From Callaeas wilsoni (Eukaryota > Chordata > Aves > Passeriformes > Callaeidae), in NCBI GenBank assembly GCA_013398955.1, contig VWPU01012686.1:62001-126000 (forward strand): DNA of 64,000 bases, given 5' to 3'. The translations under genes were made by a program, and so were the position numbers. Within the stretch, counting starts at the first letter, position 1, and each line of letters starts with the position of its first letter. Positions 25,913-37,392 of the stretch are shown piece by piece. The notes beneath the pieces were generated by a model. It did no database searches, was not told the DNA's origin, and saw only the letters and a list, made by a program, of their open reading frames with translations.

Positions 25913-26286
25913 CTGAAGAACAGAGGCTTCCAGGTCCAGCCATTTCCAACACAACATGCAAGACCCAGGTGAATCTGTGAATCTGCAGTCAAGGCTTTGA
26001 GCCCAAGCACATCTCCACCTTGCACCTCATACAGAAGATCAGTGATGAAGAGGGACTCCAGGTGTTTTGGCTTCAAATGCACACAAAATATAAACAAACA
26101 GTCCAAGAGCCATGCCTGAATCATCAGCGCCCATATCCAAATGCACTCATGGGTTACAGGTAGGATGTAGTGCTCTAATGTTAAACAGGCACTTCTTAAG
26201 CACTTCCCAGGCAACCTCTATCCAAGCAGCCTCCTTTACCTTGAGATGCCCTTTCTTCAGTTTTTACCTGGTTTTGCTTATTCTTC

Positions 26287-26298
26287 TATAAGCTTATA
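26287..26298. repeat. 12-bp palindrome TATAAGCTTATA
   Basis: A perfect palindrome, followed at 26303 by another ATAAGCTT. Located in an AT-rich stretch about 630 bp left of the LTR. No function proposed. Confidence 0.7.
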
Positions 26299-27100
26299 AA
26301 TGATAAGCTTTGTAATTTGCTTATTATTTGCCCCCTATTTGAGTGCCTCTGCTCCTCATCTCTGGCTGGAGCTCAGAAGCCTGCCAAGGGACACAGCACT
26401 GGCACTATTCCTGATTTATACTGATGGAGAATACAACTTCCCTTTACTAAAGTAAACAGAGTCACTACCAAGAGGCAGAGCACAATATTTTTTTATTAAT
26501 GAGCATATTTCTGCCTCAGTGCTCACCAGGGAGGCAAGACAGTCAATGTGGAAGAACTAAAACCCTCTTCCTAACACTCTGGGTCACATCTGCTACACAA
26601 AGAGTCTGCTGCTGTGCTTTATACCCAGCCAGTGTCACTCCTGTTTAGGAAAGAAGTCTCTGCTAGAGGAGTATCTTGGGGTGTGATTAAGGAGGATATT
26701 TCATTCTGGCACTCAGACTTTTCCCTGCCAAGGTGGTTTACCTTAGGATGATACCAGAAAGGCTGTTTTGCTGTAGCTGTCCTCACACACTAAACAGAGC
26801 CCGCAGCAGTTTTGAGGCTCCTTCATCAGGCTGAGGGAAGCACAGCACATCCAACCATGCTGCCCACCCCTCTGCTGGACTCCCACCTGGTTATCCCCAG
26901 GGGATAAAGCTCAGAGTCCCCTGTGGTGGGCTGACCCAAGCTGGATGCCCACCAAAGCTAATCTATCACTCCCGTCCTCGGCTGGACAGGGAAGGCAGAA
27001 AATACAGCAAAAGCTCCTCAGTGAAGATTAGGGCAGGGAGAGATCACTCGCCAATTGCAGTCACTGGCAAAACAGACTCAACTAGGGAAAATTAACCTAT

Positions 27101-27106
27101 TTTATT
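27101..27106 (-). promoter_or_regulatory. LTR polyadenylation signal
   Basis: The plus-strand TTTATT reads AATAAA on the minus strand. It sits in the final fifth of the LTR, where a retroviral R region normally carries its polyadenylation signal, and it sets the likely transcriptional orientation. Whether it still works is unknown. Confidence 0.5.
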
Positions 27107-27309
27107 ACCAATAGAATCAGAGTAGGGTAATGAGAAATTAAACCAAATCTTAAAACACCTTCCCCCCACCCCTTCCTTCTTCTGGGCTCAACTTCACTCT
27201 CCATTTTCTTTACCTCCTCCCTCACAGAGGCTCAGGGGAATGGGGATTAGAGGATGCAGTCAGTTCATGACACGTCGTCTCTGCTGCTCCTTCCTCCTTA
27301 GAGGCTGGA

Positions 27310-27660
27310 ATCCTCACACTCTTCCCCTGCTCCAGTGTGGGTTCCCTATTACAGGAGTCAGTCCTACACAAACTTCTCCAGTGTCAGTCCTTCTCACCAG
27401 CTGCAGTTCATTAACTTCTCCAGCACAGGTCCCCTCCACAGGGTCAGGAACAGGGTGGTCCAACATGGGTCATCCCCAGGGTGACAAGTCCTGCTAGCAA
27501 ACCTGCTCCAGCATGGGCTCCTCTCCACAGGCCACTGGTCCTGCCAGGAGCCTGCTCCAGCACAGGGTCACAGCCTCCTCTGGGCATCCACCTGCTGTGG
27601 TGTGAGGTTTTCCACAGAATGTATGTGGATCTCTGCTCCAGGATGGACCTCCAAGGGCTG
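27310..27660. repeat. Degenerate minisatellite-like array inside the LTR
   Basis: The core CT(G/T)CTCCAG followed by a short g-rich box recurs at 27327, 27373, 27415, 27503, 27552 and 27633, with a degraded copy near 27457. Spacing is mostly 42-49 bp. The units have diverged independently. In the related bird LTRs I remember, the same region carries similar tandem units, so this array was probably inherited with the LTR and did not arise here. Its location in the probable U3 half, upstream of the AATAAA on the minus strand, would fit an enhancer repeat, but that is inference. Confidence 0.6.
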
Positions 27661-28349
27661 ATGTGACACAGCTGCCCCACCCTGGTCTTCACCATGGGCT
27701 GCAGGGGAATCTCTGCTCTGGCACCTGGAGCACCTCCTCCCTCTAGGCCTTCACTGTCTGCAGAGCGGTTACTCTCACATACCCTCACTCTCTCTTCTCT
27801 GGCCGCAACTGCATTTTCCCCCCTATTTCTTAAATCTGTTATCCCAGAGTCCCTACCGTAGTTGCTGGTGGGCCCACGGCCAGCGGCAGGTCCATCTTGG
27901 AGCTGGCTGGCATTGGCTCTGTTGGACACAGCGGAAGCTTCTGGCAGCTTCTCACAGAAACCACTTCTGCAGCCCCCACCCCACCACCAAAGCCTCGCAC
28001 ACAAACCCAATACATCCCAATGCCCCCAGCCCTGGAAGGAAGGCAACACCATTCTTTTTTTGTAGCTATAATGGTGCAAACAAGTAATTTTGCTCAGGGC
28101 CTGCAGGGCTCCAGGATGGGAGCCCTGTTCTCCTGTTATGGCAGTGAGCTGTTGCAGAACAGGACACAGGTAGGATGCTGCACACCTCTCCAGCACCCCA
28201 TCTCCCCAGCCCTCCACACAGCTGTGAGCAAGACAGGATGGGTCCCACTCCAATAGAAGGGTCCTTGCCAATGCTGCATCAGGAACAGGGAACAAGTGCT
28301 TTGTTCCAGTAAGGGATACAGTGATCCCCACACTGTATCCACAAGGCAT
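27444..28349 (-). other. Long open frame running through the LTR (301 codons)
   Basis: This minus-strand frame starts outside the LTR and stays open for about 190 codons inside it, in the same direction as LTR transcription. The predicted product has no domain I recognise, no signal peptide and no membrane segment. It is Gly/Ser/Arg-rich, as expected from translation of GC-rich repeat DNA. It is not gag, pol or env. I treat it as an open frame of unknown meaning. The lack of stops over 900 bp in moderately GC-rich DNA is unusual, but low stop density in the repeat units could explain it. Confidence 0.2.
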
Positions 28350-30478
28350 CCCCCTCTAGAAGTGGGGAAACATTGCAGAACCTCTTGCTCTGTGAGCAAG
28401 GCTGGGTATCACTCCTCCCCTGGGGGTCAGGGACCAGGAGACATCCGACCTTTTCCTTTACTCTACCCCAGCGGTTCTCACAAGCTCCCGGCTACCTCCA
28501 GCAGGTGATGCTGATCCCATGAGATGCTGCATCTGAGGAAGCCCGCTCAACTTACCTTACACCAGCATGGCAACCTGCTGGAGATCAACTCTCCTAACCC
28601 TTCCAGCCCATGGAGAGCCAAAATGCAGTGTGACAGTTCAACAGAGCCACCCGGCTCACTGCATCCAACTGCCATCAGAGTCATACCACAGGTGAGGAGA
28701 TCTTAAATACAGCTGGGCAGATGTTGTTTCAGGGCTTCCTAGTTCTCTGTCCCTAATTCATTCCTGGTTTCTGCAAGACGCAGTTAATTCTTGACCAGCC
28801 ACCACACGTGCACGTTTCTTTGCTTTCAATTCGCCCAGCAAAATCCATTTACCCTGCCTGTCTCATCCGGTTTCCATCAAGCCTGCTGAATTCTCCTCCA
28901 GTGAAATAAGCAAGCTTACTGTAACACCCTCTTTTGTAAGAGCATGGTGAAAATGACAGTCTTTCTGGTACCTGACTATTTCCCTTCACAGGAGCTAAAC
29001 ATTGCTTGTTTTCAATTGTGAACTGTTCTGACTTCTTAAAATGCATGAAAGTACCAAGGGAGTCAATTCAACCGGGAAAGAAGTTTCTAAAAGAGAATAT
29101 TTATTCACCTTGCAGTTTCCTGTGGAGAAGTTTAGGCTGGTCATTTACTAGCCAAGGCTGTGGGGGTGTGCAGGTGAATGCAAGGGGAAGCGATGCCATT
29201 CAACATCTGCCTTGTCTAGAGGCAGCCATGAGGAGCCAGAGGTCAAATTGTGGTTTAAGGTGCCTTGTTCCAAAGCCCCACTCAGTGGGTCTGTGAGAGA
29301 CAGGGCAAAAGCTCCCTCAACTTGCACAGCCCAGGTTTTTTTTTTGGACTTTTGGTGCCAGAGCCACAAGCCACCTTTGGATCTAGCAAAACACAATTCC
29401 AGTCCACTGCAACATGTGTTTTCCACCTCAAGGCATTTCCTTAGGGTTTCTCAGACTGAATTTGAGGCAAGAAGGAGAGAACAGAAAACCTAGACCTGTT
29501 CCTCCCATGCTCCATGCTCCTTTCTTACTGCTTTTCTGGTGGCACACACCCATGGCAAAGGAGCTACAAGACACCAAAGTTATTGGCCCTGTGCTAAATG
29601 CTGCCAAAGCAGCAGCATGTGAGTCAGAGTGACCCTCTGACCCAAAACCAGGCAGAGAACCAGGTCAATATGCTATCTGCAAGCACCTGGAAGACCCCGA
29701 GTGTTAAGCTCTGCCCTGACACCAGCAGCCTCAGAGCAGGGGAGAGTCCCCAGGCATGCACACCAAGGAAGGAGGCCACCAGAGAGCTCTCCTCCCATCC
29801 CCACTCCTGCCTAAGCAAGGCAATTGTACATTTGGAGTCAAGCAGCTGACAGGAACACAGCATGGTGCACACCAAACTATGCAGAAGGAAACCTGGCCCC
29901 TGTACTCCATTTGCAGAATCCTTGAAGTCTGATGCTTTCAGCACAGGAAATATCCGAACTCCTTACACTTTAGGATTTAATTTCCCTCCTGCAGTAGCCT
30001 GGAGTTTTCATTTCTCATCCTCTCTTGTTTTGGTTTCCTTACACTCTTTTTCACATCCTTGCCTTTTTTTTTTTCTTTTTTTGGCAGCTCCTCAAGTTTC
30101 ATTCTCTTTTCCAAGTTACACAAGATGAATTTAAGACTTCTGCCACTCCTCCCTGCTCATTAGCAGACATAAATTAAAAGCAGAATTAAAGAGATTACTT
30201 GCAATGCCACTTGAGACACCTTCAAGCCTCTTATTGCTTTGCCACGTACTGTGAATTCTGACCCACCAAGGGACTTTACATTCAGACCTTGCCAAGTGTT
30301 TATCTACATCCTGTTAGATAGGTTCTGGGGAAGAGTTCTCATCCTTCTCAGAAATAAAGTAAGACTAAGACTTTCTTGGAAGTTTTCCATTCCTGCATCA
30401 AGTTTTGTTGCAAAAAAGTTACCACCTGCTAAGGTGTTTTGACACTAAGGAGCAGGTATGAACCACTTGCACGAAAAA

Positions 30479-30524
30479 AAACCCATGCAACAAATGATTT
30501 CTTTTTGTTTGTTGCATGGAGTTT
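30479..30524. other. Strong hairpin (12-bp perfect arms)
   Basis: The arms CCATGCAACAAA (30483-30494) and TTTGTTGCATGG (30508-30519) are exact reverse complements. As RNA the stem extends outward by four more pairs (AAAC with GTTT) past one bulged A at 30520. It extends inward by two G-U wobbles and an A-U pair, leaving a 7-nt loop. The whole structure is about 46 nt, shorter than a typical pre-miRNA. It is not part of a recognised repeat and lies near two copies of TACCACCTGC (30420 and 30560). Confidence 0.7.
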
Positions 30525-31790
30525 GGGTAGGATGTTACCAGACCTGTACTGGAAACAGCTACCACCTGCAAGGGTCCTGGTCAGCCACAGCCTCACAGAG
30601 ACCACGGCTACAGTGAATCAAGGAAAATCACTGCACACCAGCCCGCTGCCGGGATCAAGAGCATCCTGTTGATTTCTACACTTCCAGATGACAAACAGCT
30701 GAGGATCTGAAGACTTCTATTGCTATGCTCGGCTGCACCTATCACCTCCCCTCTGTGATCCTGTGTGTTAGGGAAGAGGCTGAGAGAGATGCCAGTTGCT
30801 CCAAGCTCATGGGTGTGCTGACATTTGCACCCAGCAGCTCAGAGACACTGCCTGAGCACAATCACAGTTATTTCTGAAGTCTCATATGATGTTCACGGGT
30901 ACAGCCTCTGTTGTTAAAAGCTCAGTTGGCACAAACCAGAGGGCACAAGGCTTACAGGGCCCTGCTTGTCCCACAGCACCACTCACACTCTGACAGTCAC
31001 ATACAGATCCAGGCAAGATGCGAAGCTGAGCTCAAGTGCCCCAGGGATGGAGGGCAGGGCACTCAACCACCTGTGGGAAAAGAGCAGCAAGAGGGACTGA
31101 GCATGTGTCAGGAGATATTCTGCCCCAGCTGGTCACCGGAAAGGGGCTGGGAGCGATGAGGACAGAGCACAAAGCCAACAGCTCCACAACTGTCAGCTCA
31201 GAGCGCCAAGGCACGGCGAGCACACGCGGGCCATCGCTGCTACGTAAGACACCACATGCCTTAATCTCTCCCAGGGGAGAGAACCTCATCCAGCCCAGAC
31301 TGTTTGTGTACTCAGCTAATTTTGTTGCCTGACTTTCCACCTACTTGCTCAGCGGAAAACCGATCCTCTCAAATAATCATCGCTATTTCATCCCTACCCT
31401 CAAACCCAAGGCCATGGCATAAGCAAAACCCTGCCACGCTGCATCAGCTGCACACCCAGTGTCACAAGGGCAACTGGCTCTCCTTGCTGTGTCCCCTTTG
31501 CTGAAGCCTCTCTTCCAGGCTGAGCACCACGTATTCCAGCCCGATCAAATACTGCAGTCCACTTGTTAACCTGAACAAGCCTCCCATATCCTAAAATGCT
31601 GTTTCAAATCTCCTCTGTGTCTCCTACACACAAGTCGGGCTGTTCAAGCGCAGTAATATAATTAAAGGAAAAAAATGCCCTGCATACACCAGGGAGTATC
31701 CTGGACAGCATGAGCTTAGTATTAGCTCTTGCTGGAGCACTGTGAGACTATTCCCGGCTGCTGTCTCCAGTGCTGGTGTCCACACTTGTG

Positions 31791-31807
31791 AAAAAAAAAA
31801 AAAAAAA
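31791..31807 (+). repeat. Poly-A tract
   Basis: Seventeen consecutive A's followed by a purine-rich stretch. No retrocopy features noticed. Confidence 0.85.
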
Positions 31808-34736
31808 GAGGTTGTGGAAGTGGAACAGCTTCCAAAAAGAATTAGGAGAATGAACCGGGAACTGGAAAGCCTGCTGTGCAGACACAGGCTTGAGCACTCG
31901 ATTGGTTCAACTAAGCCAAGAGATGATCAGGAGAGGACTTAATCACCCCCTGCAAAAGTGCAGGCAGACAAATTCTGCTGGCAGTGGAACTCTCGTCCAG
32001 GGCTGCCCAGATTCCACACAGCAAAGGCCAAGGAGACTACTCAGCTTGTGGGTCACTGTAAGAGGGCAAACTAGGCTGGGGGGGCAAGTGTTATGCCCAG
32101 GTCTCAGCTGCAACTGCAAGCAACCCCACCCATTAGGGCCCAAGCTGTAACAGAGGAGGGCAGATGATTACTGGACATGCCCTGGTCCCCTTCCCTGGAC
32201 CAGCCAAAAAGAGGAACCAGGAGCCAACCTGCATCACAACACCAAGGGCATCTACTGACAGCCTACCCCGAGATGTCCCTCTGCACCTTCCTTTATCTCC
32301 TCATTTCACATGTAAGAGGCTTGCCAGAGGAGAAGCCCATGTTCTCAGAGTCAGGCCAACGGTCATTTGGAAAAAGAGAAGGCAGATTATTTTGCTTTTA
32401 AAATGCAAGTCAGCTATCCTCACTGGATCAAGGGGAGGATCACTTTGGACAGACCAGCAACCTTAAGAGGTCAGAACAGGCATTCCCTGTGCTTCTCCAC
32501 CACTTTCAAGTCTCACTGTTCTTCCAATCCTGCTTCCATATTGAAACTAATTTTGTCAGGGAAGCTCTGCATCAGACACAACTCTAAAACTCATCTGCAA
32601 CACCAAAGCCTGGTCTTCACTCCTCCCTCCAGCTGTAGCTCACTTCACCTTTAAGGCAAGGCTGCCTGGGATCCCCCTTTGAGCTGAGTAACAAATGGCA
32701 CAGCCCTTTCACGCTGGGGCTGTAACCTCAGTTCAGAGGTGCATCCTGGAGCTGAACTCGCATGTGAGAGAGCAGAGACATTACACCACTTCATGTGAGG
32801 ACAGGAACAACTCACTGGAAGCCCTTCCTGCCCCTCAGACTGAGGCATCCTTTGCACTGTCAACACCCCTGGCACCAGACTACCTTCTTTTTTTAAAGCA
32901 AAGGGACACAGTTATTTACATTCCATCATTAATTTCCCTAATGCCCTGAAGAGTATTTACTGAGGTAAGCCAAGCATTTGATATGCTTGCAAAGTACCCT
33001 CAAGCTTTCCTTAATAGCTATTTCTGTATAGTCATGTTTTGTTCCCAATCTCCCACACATCTCTTTGGGCTTTTTTAGTCTTGCTAAAGACAGGTATAAA
33101 GAGATGGCAAGGATCTCAATCATTTGAGAGAGGAAAAGAAATTGGTGAGAAAACAATTCTATTTAATGGACCTATTGTCTCCCTTCTATTTTCTTCTCCC
33201 TGGCAGTACTGTGAAAAAGCCTTTCTCCTTCCTTCCATCGCCAGCTGGAAAGGCTGAGATCGTACAGCTCAGACACTTCCATGCCATAACTTAGAGATTC
33301 ATCCCATTGTGAACTCAAGAGCATCCACACTCCTCTCTGGCATCCAGCAGCATCCTTGCAGACGAGTTTTTAATAGTTTGACTGTTCTTCCCAGGCCCGC
33401 AGAAATCCACATATGAGCACACTTCTTCATTTTACATTCCTCACTGCTGCATGTCTTCTCACAATTTTTTTCCTTTCCTGGTTCTCTCCCTGATACAATT
33501 CTCCAGGGCCATTTCACACCTCCCAGAGCCTCCCATCTTAAAGTCCACTTCCTATTTCAGTTTCCCCAGGTACAGAATTATTAACCTAAAAATGCAACTG
33601 GGCAAGGTATTTTGGGGATATAAAGCTTCCTACAACCTCACAGCGAGAATCCTGCCCCAAGCATTTCTTCTCCCACAACAGTCCTTCACTGTTTCATCAC
33701 AGCTTTCCCATCACTTTCTCCTGAAGGCAACTAGAACCAATACAAGTTCTTTGGTCACCACACTTCTATGTGCTTGCAGTGCTGCCACTCAACATCAGCG
33801 GGGTCAGTGCCGAGCCACGCTGTCCCCACCATCCATTTGCAGTCGTGTCTCTGCAGCATTCCCAGAGCCTTCAGCTGGGACAGCAGCTCCAACACCACTC
33901 ACACAGCGAGAGGCCCTGCCTGGAAAGATTTAGAGCCTGTGCAGATACAGCGGGAGCAGGGAAGAAAAAAACAAAACAAAACCAGGTCTGGAGGGAGGCA
34001 GGCTGCTAGGTGCAGGGCAGCAAGCAGAGCACGCTGTGTGCTCCCTCTCCACCGCCTGAGGTGCTCATCTGCAACCATTCCTGCCTGCTGGAGCACAAGT
34101 GTGGCTTCCGGGCACCAGTGCAAAGAAACCTCTGTGAGGAGGGAGGGGAGACTAGAAGCACCAGCCAAAAAAGGCTGTTTTGGTTTTGCATGAGCTCTAC
34201 CCACCCTTCACCTTCAGGGACACTTCCTCCCCTTGCCACAAGTAACAAGCACAAATAATTGAAGGAAAACATAATTTCCCAGAGCACTTCTGATCTGTAT
34301 TATCCATGCTCATTACAAGCTGTGAGGCACATTCTGGTCTCCATCATCTCCAGGCAAACAGGAAAGTGCAGCACAGGGGCAAGGGGCAGAACTGCTGCTG
34401 GGAATGCACAAAAACCAAACCAAAACCACTTAATAGCTCTTGAAGGACCTGCAAAGACACATGGGCTTGTGCTCAGGTGAGGATATCAAAGCCATAGGGC
34501 GTTTGCACAGCCCAAGTTCCTTTCTTGAGCTTATCCAAGAGAGTGAATTTAACTGGACAGTCCTGGGGCATCAGAGGTGGAGTTAAGTTCTCATCTATTG
34601 ACTTGTGTGGGTTTTGTCCTGCCCTCCTTTAGGTTGCCTCCTAACCTTGGCAACAGTACTGCACTGGTCAGTCTAACAAAAAGATTACTTGGAGAAAGGA
34701 AGAAGTTTTTGGTCATTTTCTTAAGCTTTCGGTGTC

Positions 34737-34756
34737 TTTTTTTTTTTTTCCCCCCC
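34737..34756 (+). repeat. T-run joined to C-run
   Basis: An uninterrupted run of T's passes directly into seven C's, then ACCACTGCACAG. On the plus strand this would make a strong polypyrimidine tract ending in CAG, but no exon is evident downstream. Confidence 0.8.
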
Positions 34757-37376
34757 ACCACTGCACAGGGAGTAAGTTGTTGCTAAGCTTTGGCTGCTTC
34801 TACTGTGCTGCCATGGCTGGTTGGAGCCTCCCAGGAGGCAACTGGACAGACATATGGGACCCAGGCCACTCACTGTCTCACCCCAGCATCTCAGAGCTCC
34901 TCCCCACTTGGAGAATTTTTAAAAATGTGTTCAAGGACCATGAAGCACCAGCTCGCTGCAGAAAGGCCCTATGCTCAGCAGCAGGGCATTAGCAGACAAG
35001 CAGCAAAAAAGAAGGTAAGCAAGAACACTCAGGGGGAAGAAAACTTGCTCAGGCAGCACATTCAAGGTCCCTTTCTCCAGAAGAGCCATGAAGATTCAGA
35101 AGGGATGCTGCACACAGCCCACATACTAAAATCACACTGCATTTTTTTTAATAGCATTAGTCTCAATCAAGGAAGCAGAAGAGGCCTGGTCACCTGGACA
35201 GAGGGTAACTGCATATGGAACTACACCCAGCAGTGCTGTTTTCCTCTGAGGAATGGTGGGATGCACAGATCTGGAACCATCACCCACCTCCAAGTCATCT
35301 CCTGCAGCTGCCATGACAAATGTGCAGACAGATGGGGAAAGAGTGATGGGAAGCAGCAGTGACAGGCTGCAGCAACACACCACCTTCCTTTAAACAGCCT
35401 TGCTGCGTGCGGAATCAGGCTCCTGCTTGCTTCATATTCACCCCTACCCAAGAAACATCTCCCACTCACGCAAACCTCACTTCCCTCCTTTCTTCAGCCC
35501 TTCTTGCTCCTTTTCTTCCTCCCCCGCTCCCATCAGGGTCAGGAAACTCTCTGGTTCAGCACCTTCCATTTGTGAATTATGTGATTTATACCATCTCCAG
35601 CCTGGTAAACTGTAAGATATTGGACAGGATCCAGGACTGCAGGAAGCATGTCTGCCTTGGCAAAGACAAGATACAGAGGAAGAAACTGGATGGGAACTAG
35701 ATGGGCTCTTCCTTCACCTGGTGCCTCAACCCCTCTTTTCCAAGTCGTGTGATTTATCTCTCTCCGGACCATCTCTGCAGGAACCAGGTCCATTACGGAA
35801 ATTAAAATGTGCTACTGCCAGCAGCTGGCAAGATCAAGCCCTCAGCACGCCCGTCCCCTCCGAGCAGTGATGGCAGACACCACGGAGCTCGCAGCCAAGT
35901 GCATCAGAGAAGGTGCCAAGAGAAGCTCCTGCACTGTGCCCCGATGGGCCACCAGCTTTGAAGTCTGCTGGCCAGTGGCACAGCTCAGAGGGCCAGCCAG
36001 ATGCCAGTCTGAAGCTGGATTCTGGCACAGCCAGGCTTCCAGGAGCAATGGGAGAGTAAACACAGATCTGCCATGCCATTGCTTGGAACCCACAGGATAA
36101 GCACATACCAGATGTAAGACATCGGGATGCTTCAACACTGAGACCGAGTTTGGGGTGGAGGGAGAAGAAAACCCTTTCCCTTCTCCCCACAGCTTCCCTT
36201 CCTAAGGAAATATCCCCAGTAAGAATATGCCTGAATCAAGGAAAGATTCACCTCCCAGGACAAATAACTATTACAGGGGGCTGGTGGCTGCAGGTACTGC
36301 TAGAATGTGAGACCAGCCAAGAGATCCTTCCCTGAAAGAAAGGCTACAGCTTCACTCAAACAAGAGGAACCCTAGAAGAGGCAGCCTGATGTCTCATTGA
36401 CTGCAAACACATCAAGGTCATTATCATTCCCTAGAAAAATCTTTTTTGCTCATGTATTTCCAAATGATAACATAAGAGTATTCAATCTTGAAGACGTTTG
36501 TGCTCTGAGCTGGTGACAGCTCTGGAGAAAGCACAGGAATAAATGCCTGGGGAAATGTATTAGAAGGGCTCAGAGCTGGCAAGGCAGGGACAAACTTCTC
36601 CTGAGCAAGATGAGCTCAGTCAGGCATTACTGACTGAAACAAGAAGAGAGAAATGCAGCCCATGCCGGGAGGAGATCAATTCCAGGTGCCCCTTCCCAGC
36701 CTGGTGCAGCAGCATGTTGCTCCCTAGATCAGCACTCCTCAACCCAAGACACTGAAGGCATCATTGAGCAGCCCAAAACCCACTGCAAAGGCAAAACCTC
36801 ACAGCCACACAGCGGCACTTGCACACACAAGCAGCTGTAGGAGAGGGAGAGCAGGTTTGTGAGCAGACAAATGTTGGAATATATCATAGAACAGCCCATG
36901 GATTTTCATCCTAAGAGGCAAGGAGGCCCTTAAAAAGTTGGAGAATGCAGTCCTGAAGGCTTGGATCTTCATGGCTGCAGCAAGACCAGGAAAAAAAGAA
37001 GCATTACAACCAAACTCCCACTGTTTCCTTGATGCAGAGAATGCAGATGATATGCATGGGCCCTGGCCTTAACAGCAGCACAAGGTGTCCTTGTGCACTC
37101 AAGCACCAAAACAGGAGCTTGTTCCACCTGAGGTTCTGCTGGCCTAAGGTCTCGTACAATCAAAGGGCAAATGAGAAACCACCAGCTTTGGCAGAGATAT
37201 CAGACAATTTTGTTTTTTAAAGAATTTCCAGTAAACAGACTTCTTGCTGGTACTTTCCACTGCTTAAGACAAAAGAGTGGAAGTTATCATCTGGACAGTT
37301 AGAGTACTGCCATGCCAACAATCAGTCTAATCCCTCTGATTAGAAGAGGATTTGGAAAAAAAACAGGAAGGGAGAT

Positions 37377-37392
37377 TTCCTTCCTTCCTTCC
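37377..37392. repeat. (TTCC)n short tandem repeat
   Basis: Four tandem TTCC units in a pyrimidine-rich stretch followed by GCAG. Too short to be a notable microsatellite, but it would mimic a splice acceptor tract on the plus strand. Confidence 0.8.

Larger units (their letters stand above)
22601..26921. other. Noncoding region apart from one candidate exon
   Basis: Holds the candidate exon at 25784-25912, a short CA run at 23.6 kb, an octamer-type ATTTGCAT at 24439-24446 and the palindrome at 26287. Otherwise nothing recognisable. Confidence 0.5.
26922..28014 (-). mobile_element. Solo LTR of an avian endogenous retrovirus
   Basis: The element begins TGTGGTGGGCTGACCC on the plus strand and ends AACCCAATACA, so it has the TG...CA termini of a retroviral LTR. 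The flanks are TCCCC (26917-26921) and TCCCA (28015-28019), a 5-bp target-site duplication with one mismatch. Read on the minus strand there is an AATAAA signal (plus 27101-27106) about 180 bp before the terminal CA, so transcription would run on the minus strand. From memory, the layout matches a common avian ERV LTR with many 'ctgctccag...ggg' units and an end of the form CAACCCACCACA. The family name (ERVK- or ERVL-like) is not established here. There is no primer-binding-site-like sequence below 26921 and no polypurine tract above 28014, so the internal retroviral genes are gone and this is a solo LTR formed by recombination. Many indels and the degraded duplication suggest an old copy. 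Confidence 0.85.

Noticed and set aside
28555..28700. Strong donors on both strands (minus near 28555, plus near 28690)
   Set aside because: The adjoining frames are short with stops or poor acceptors, so no exon is supported.
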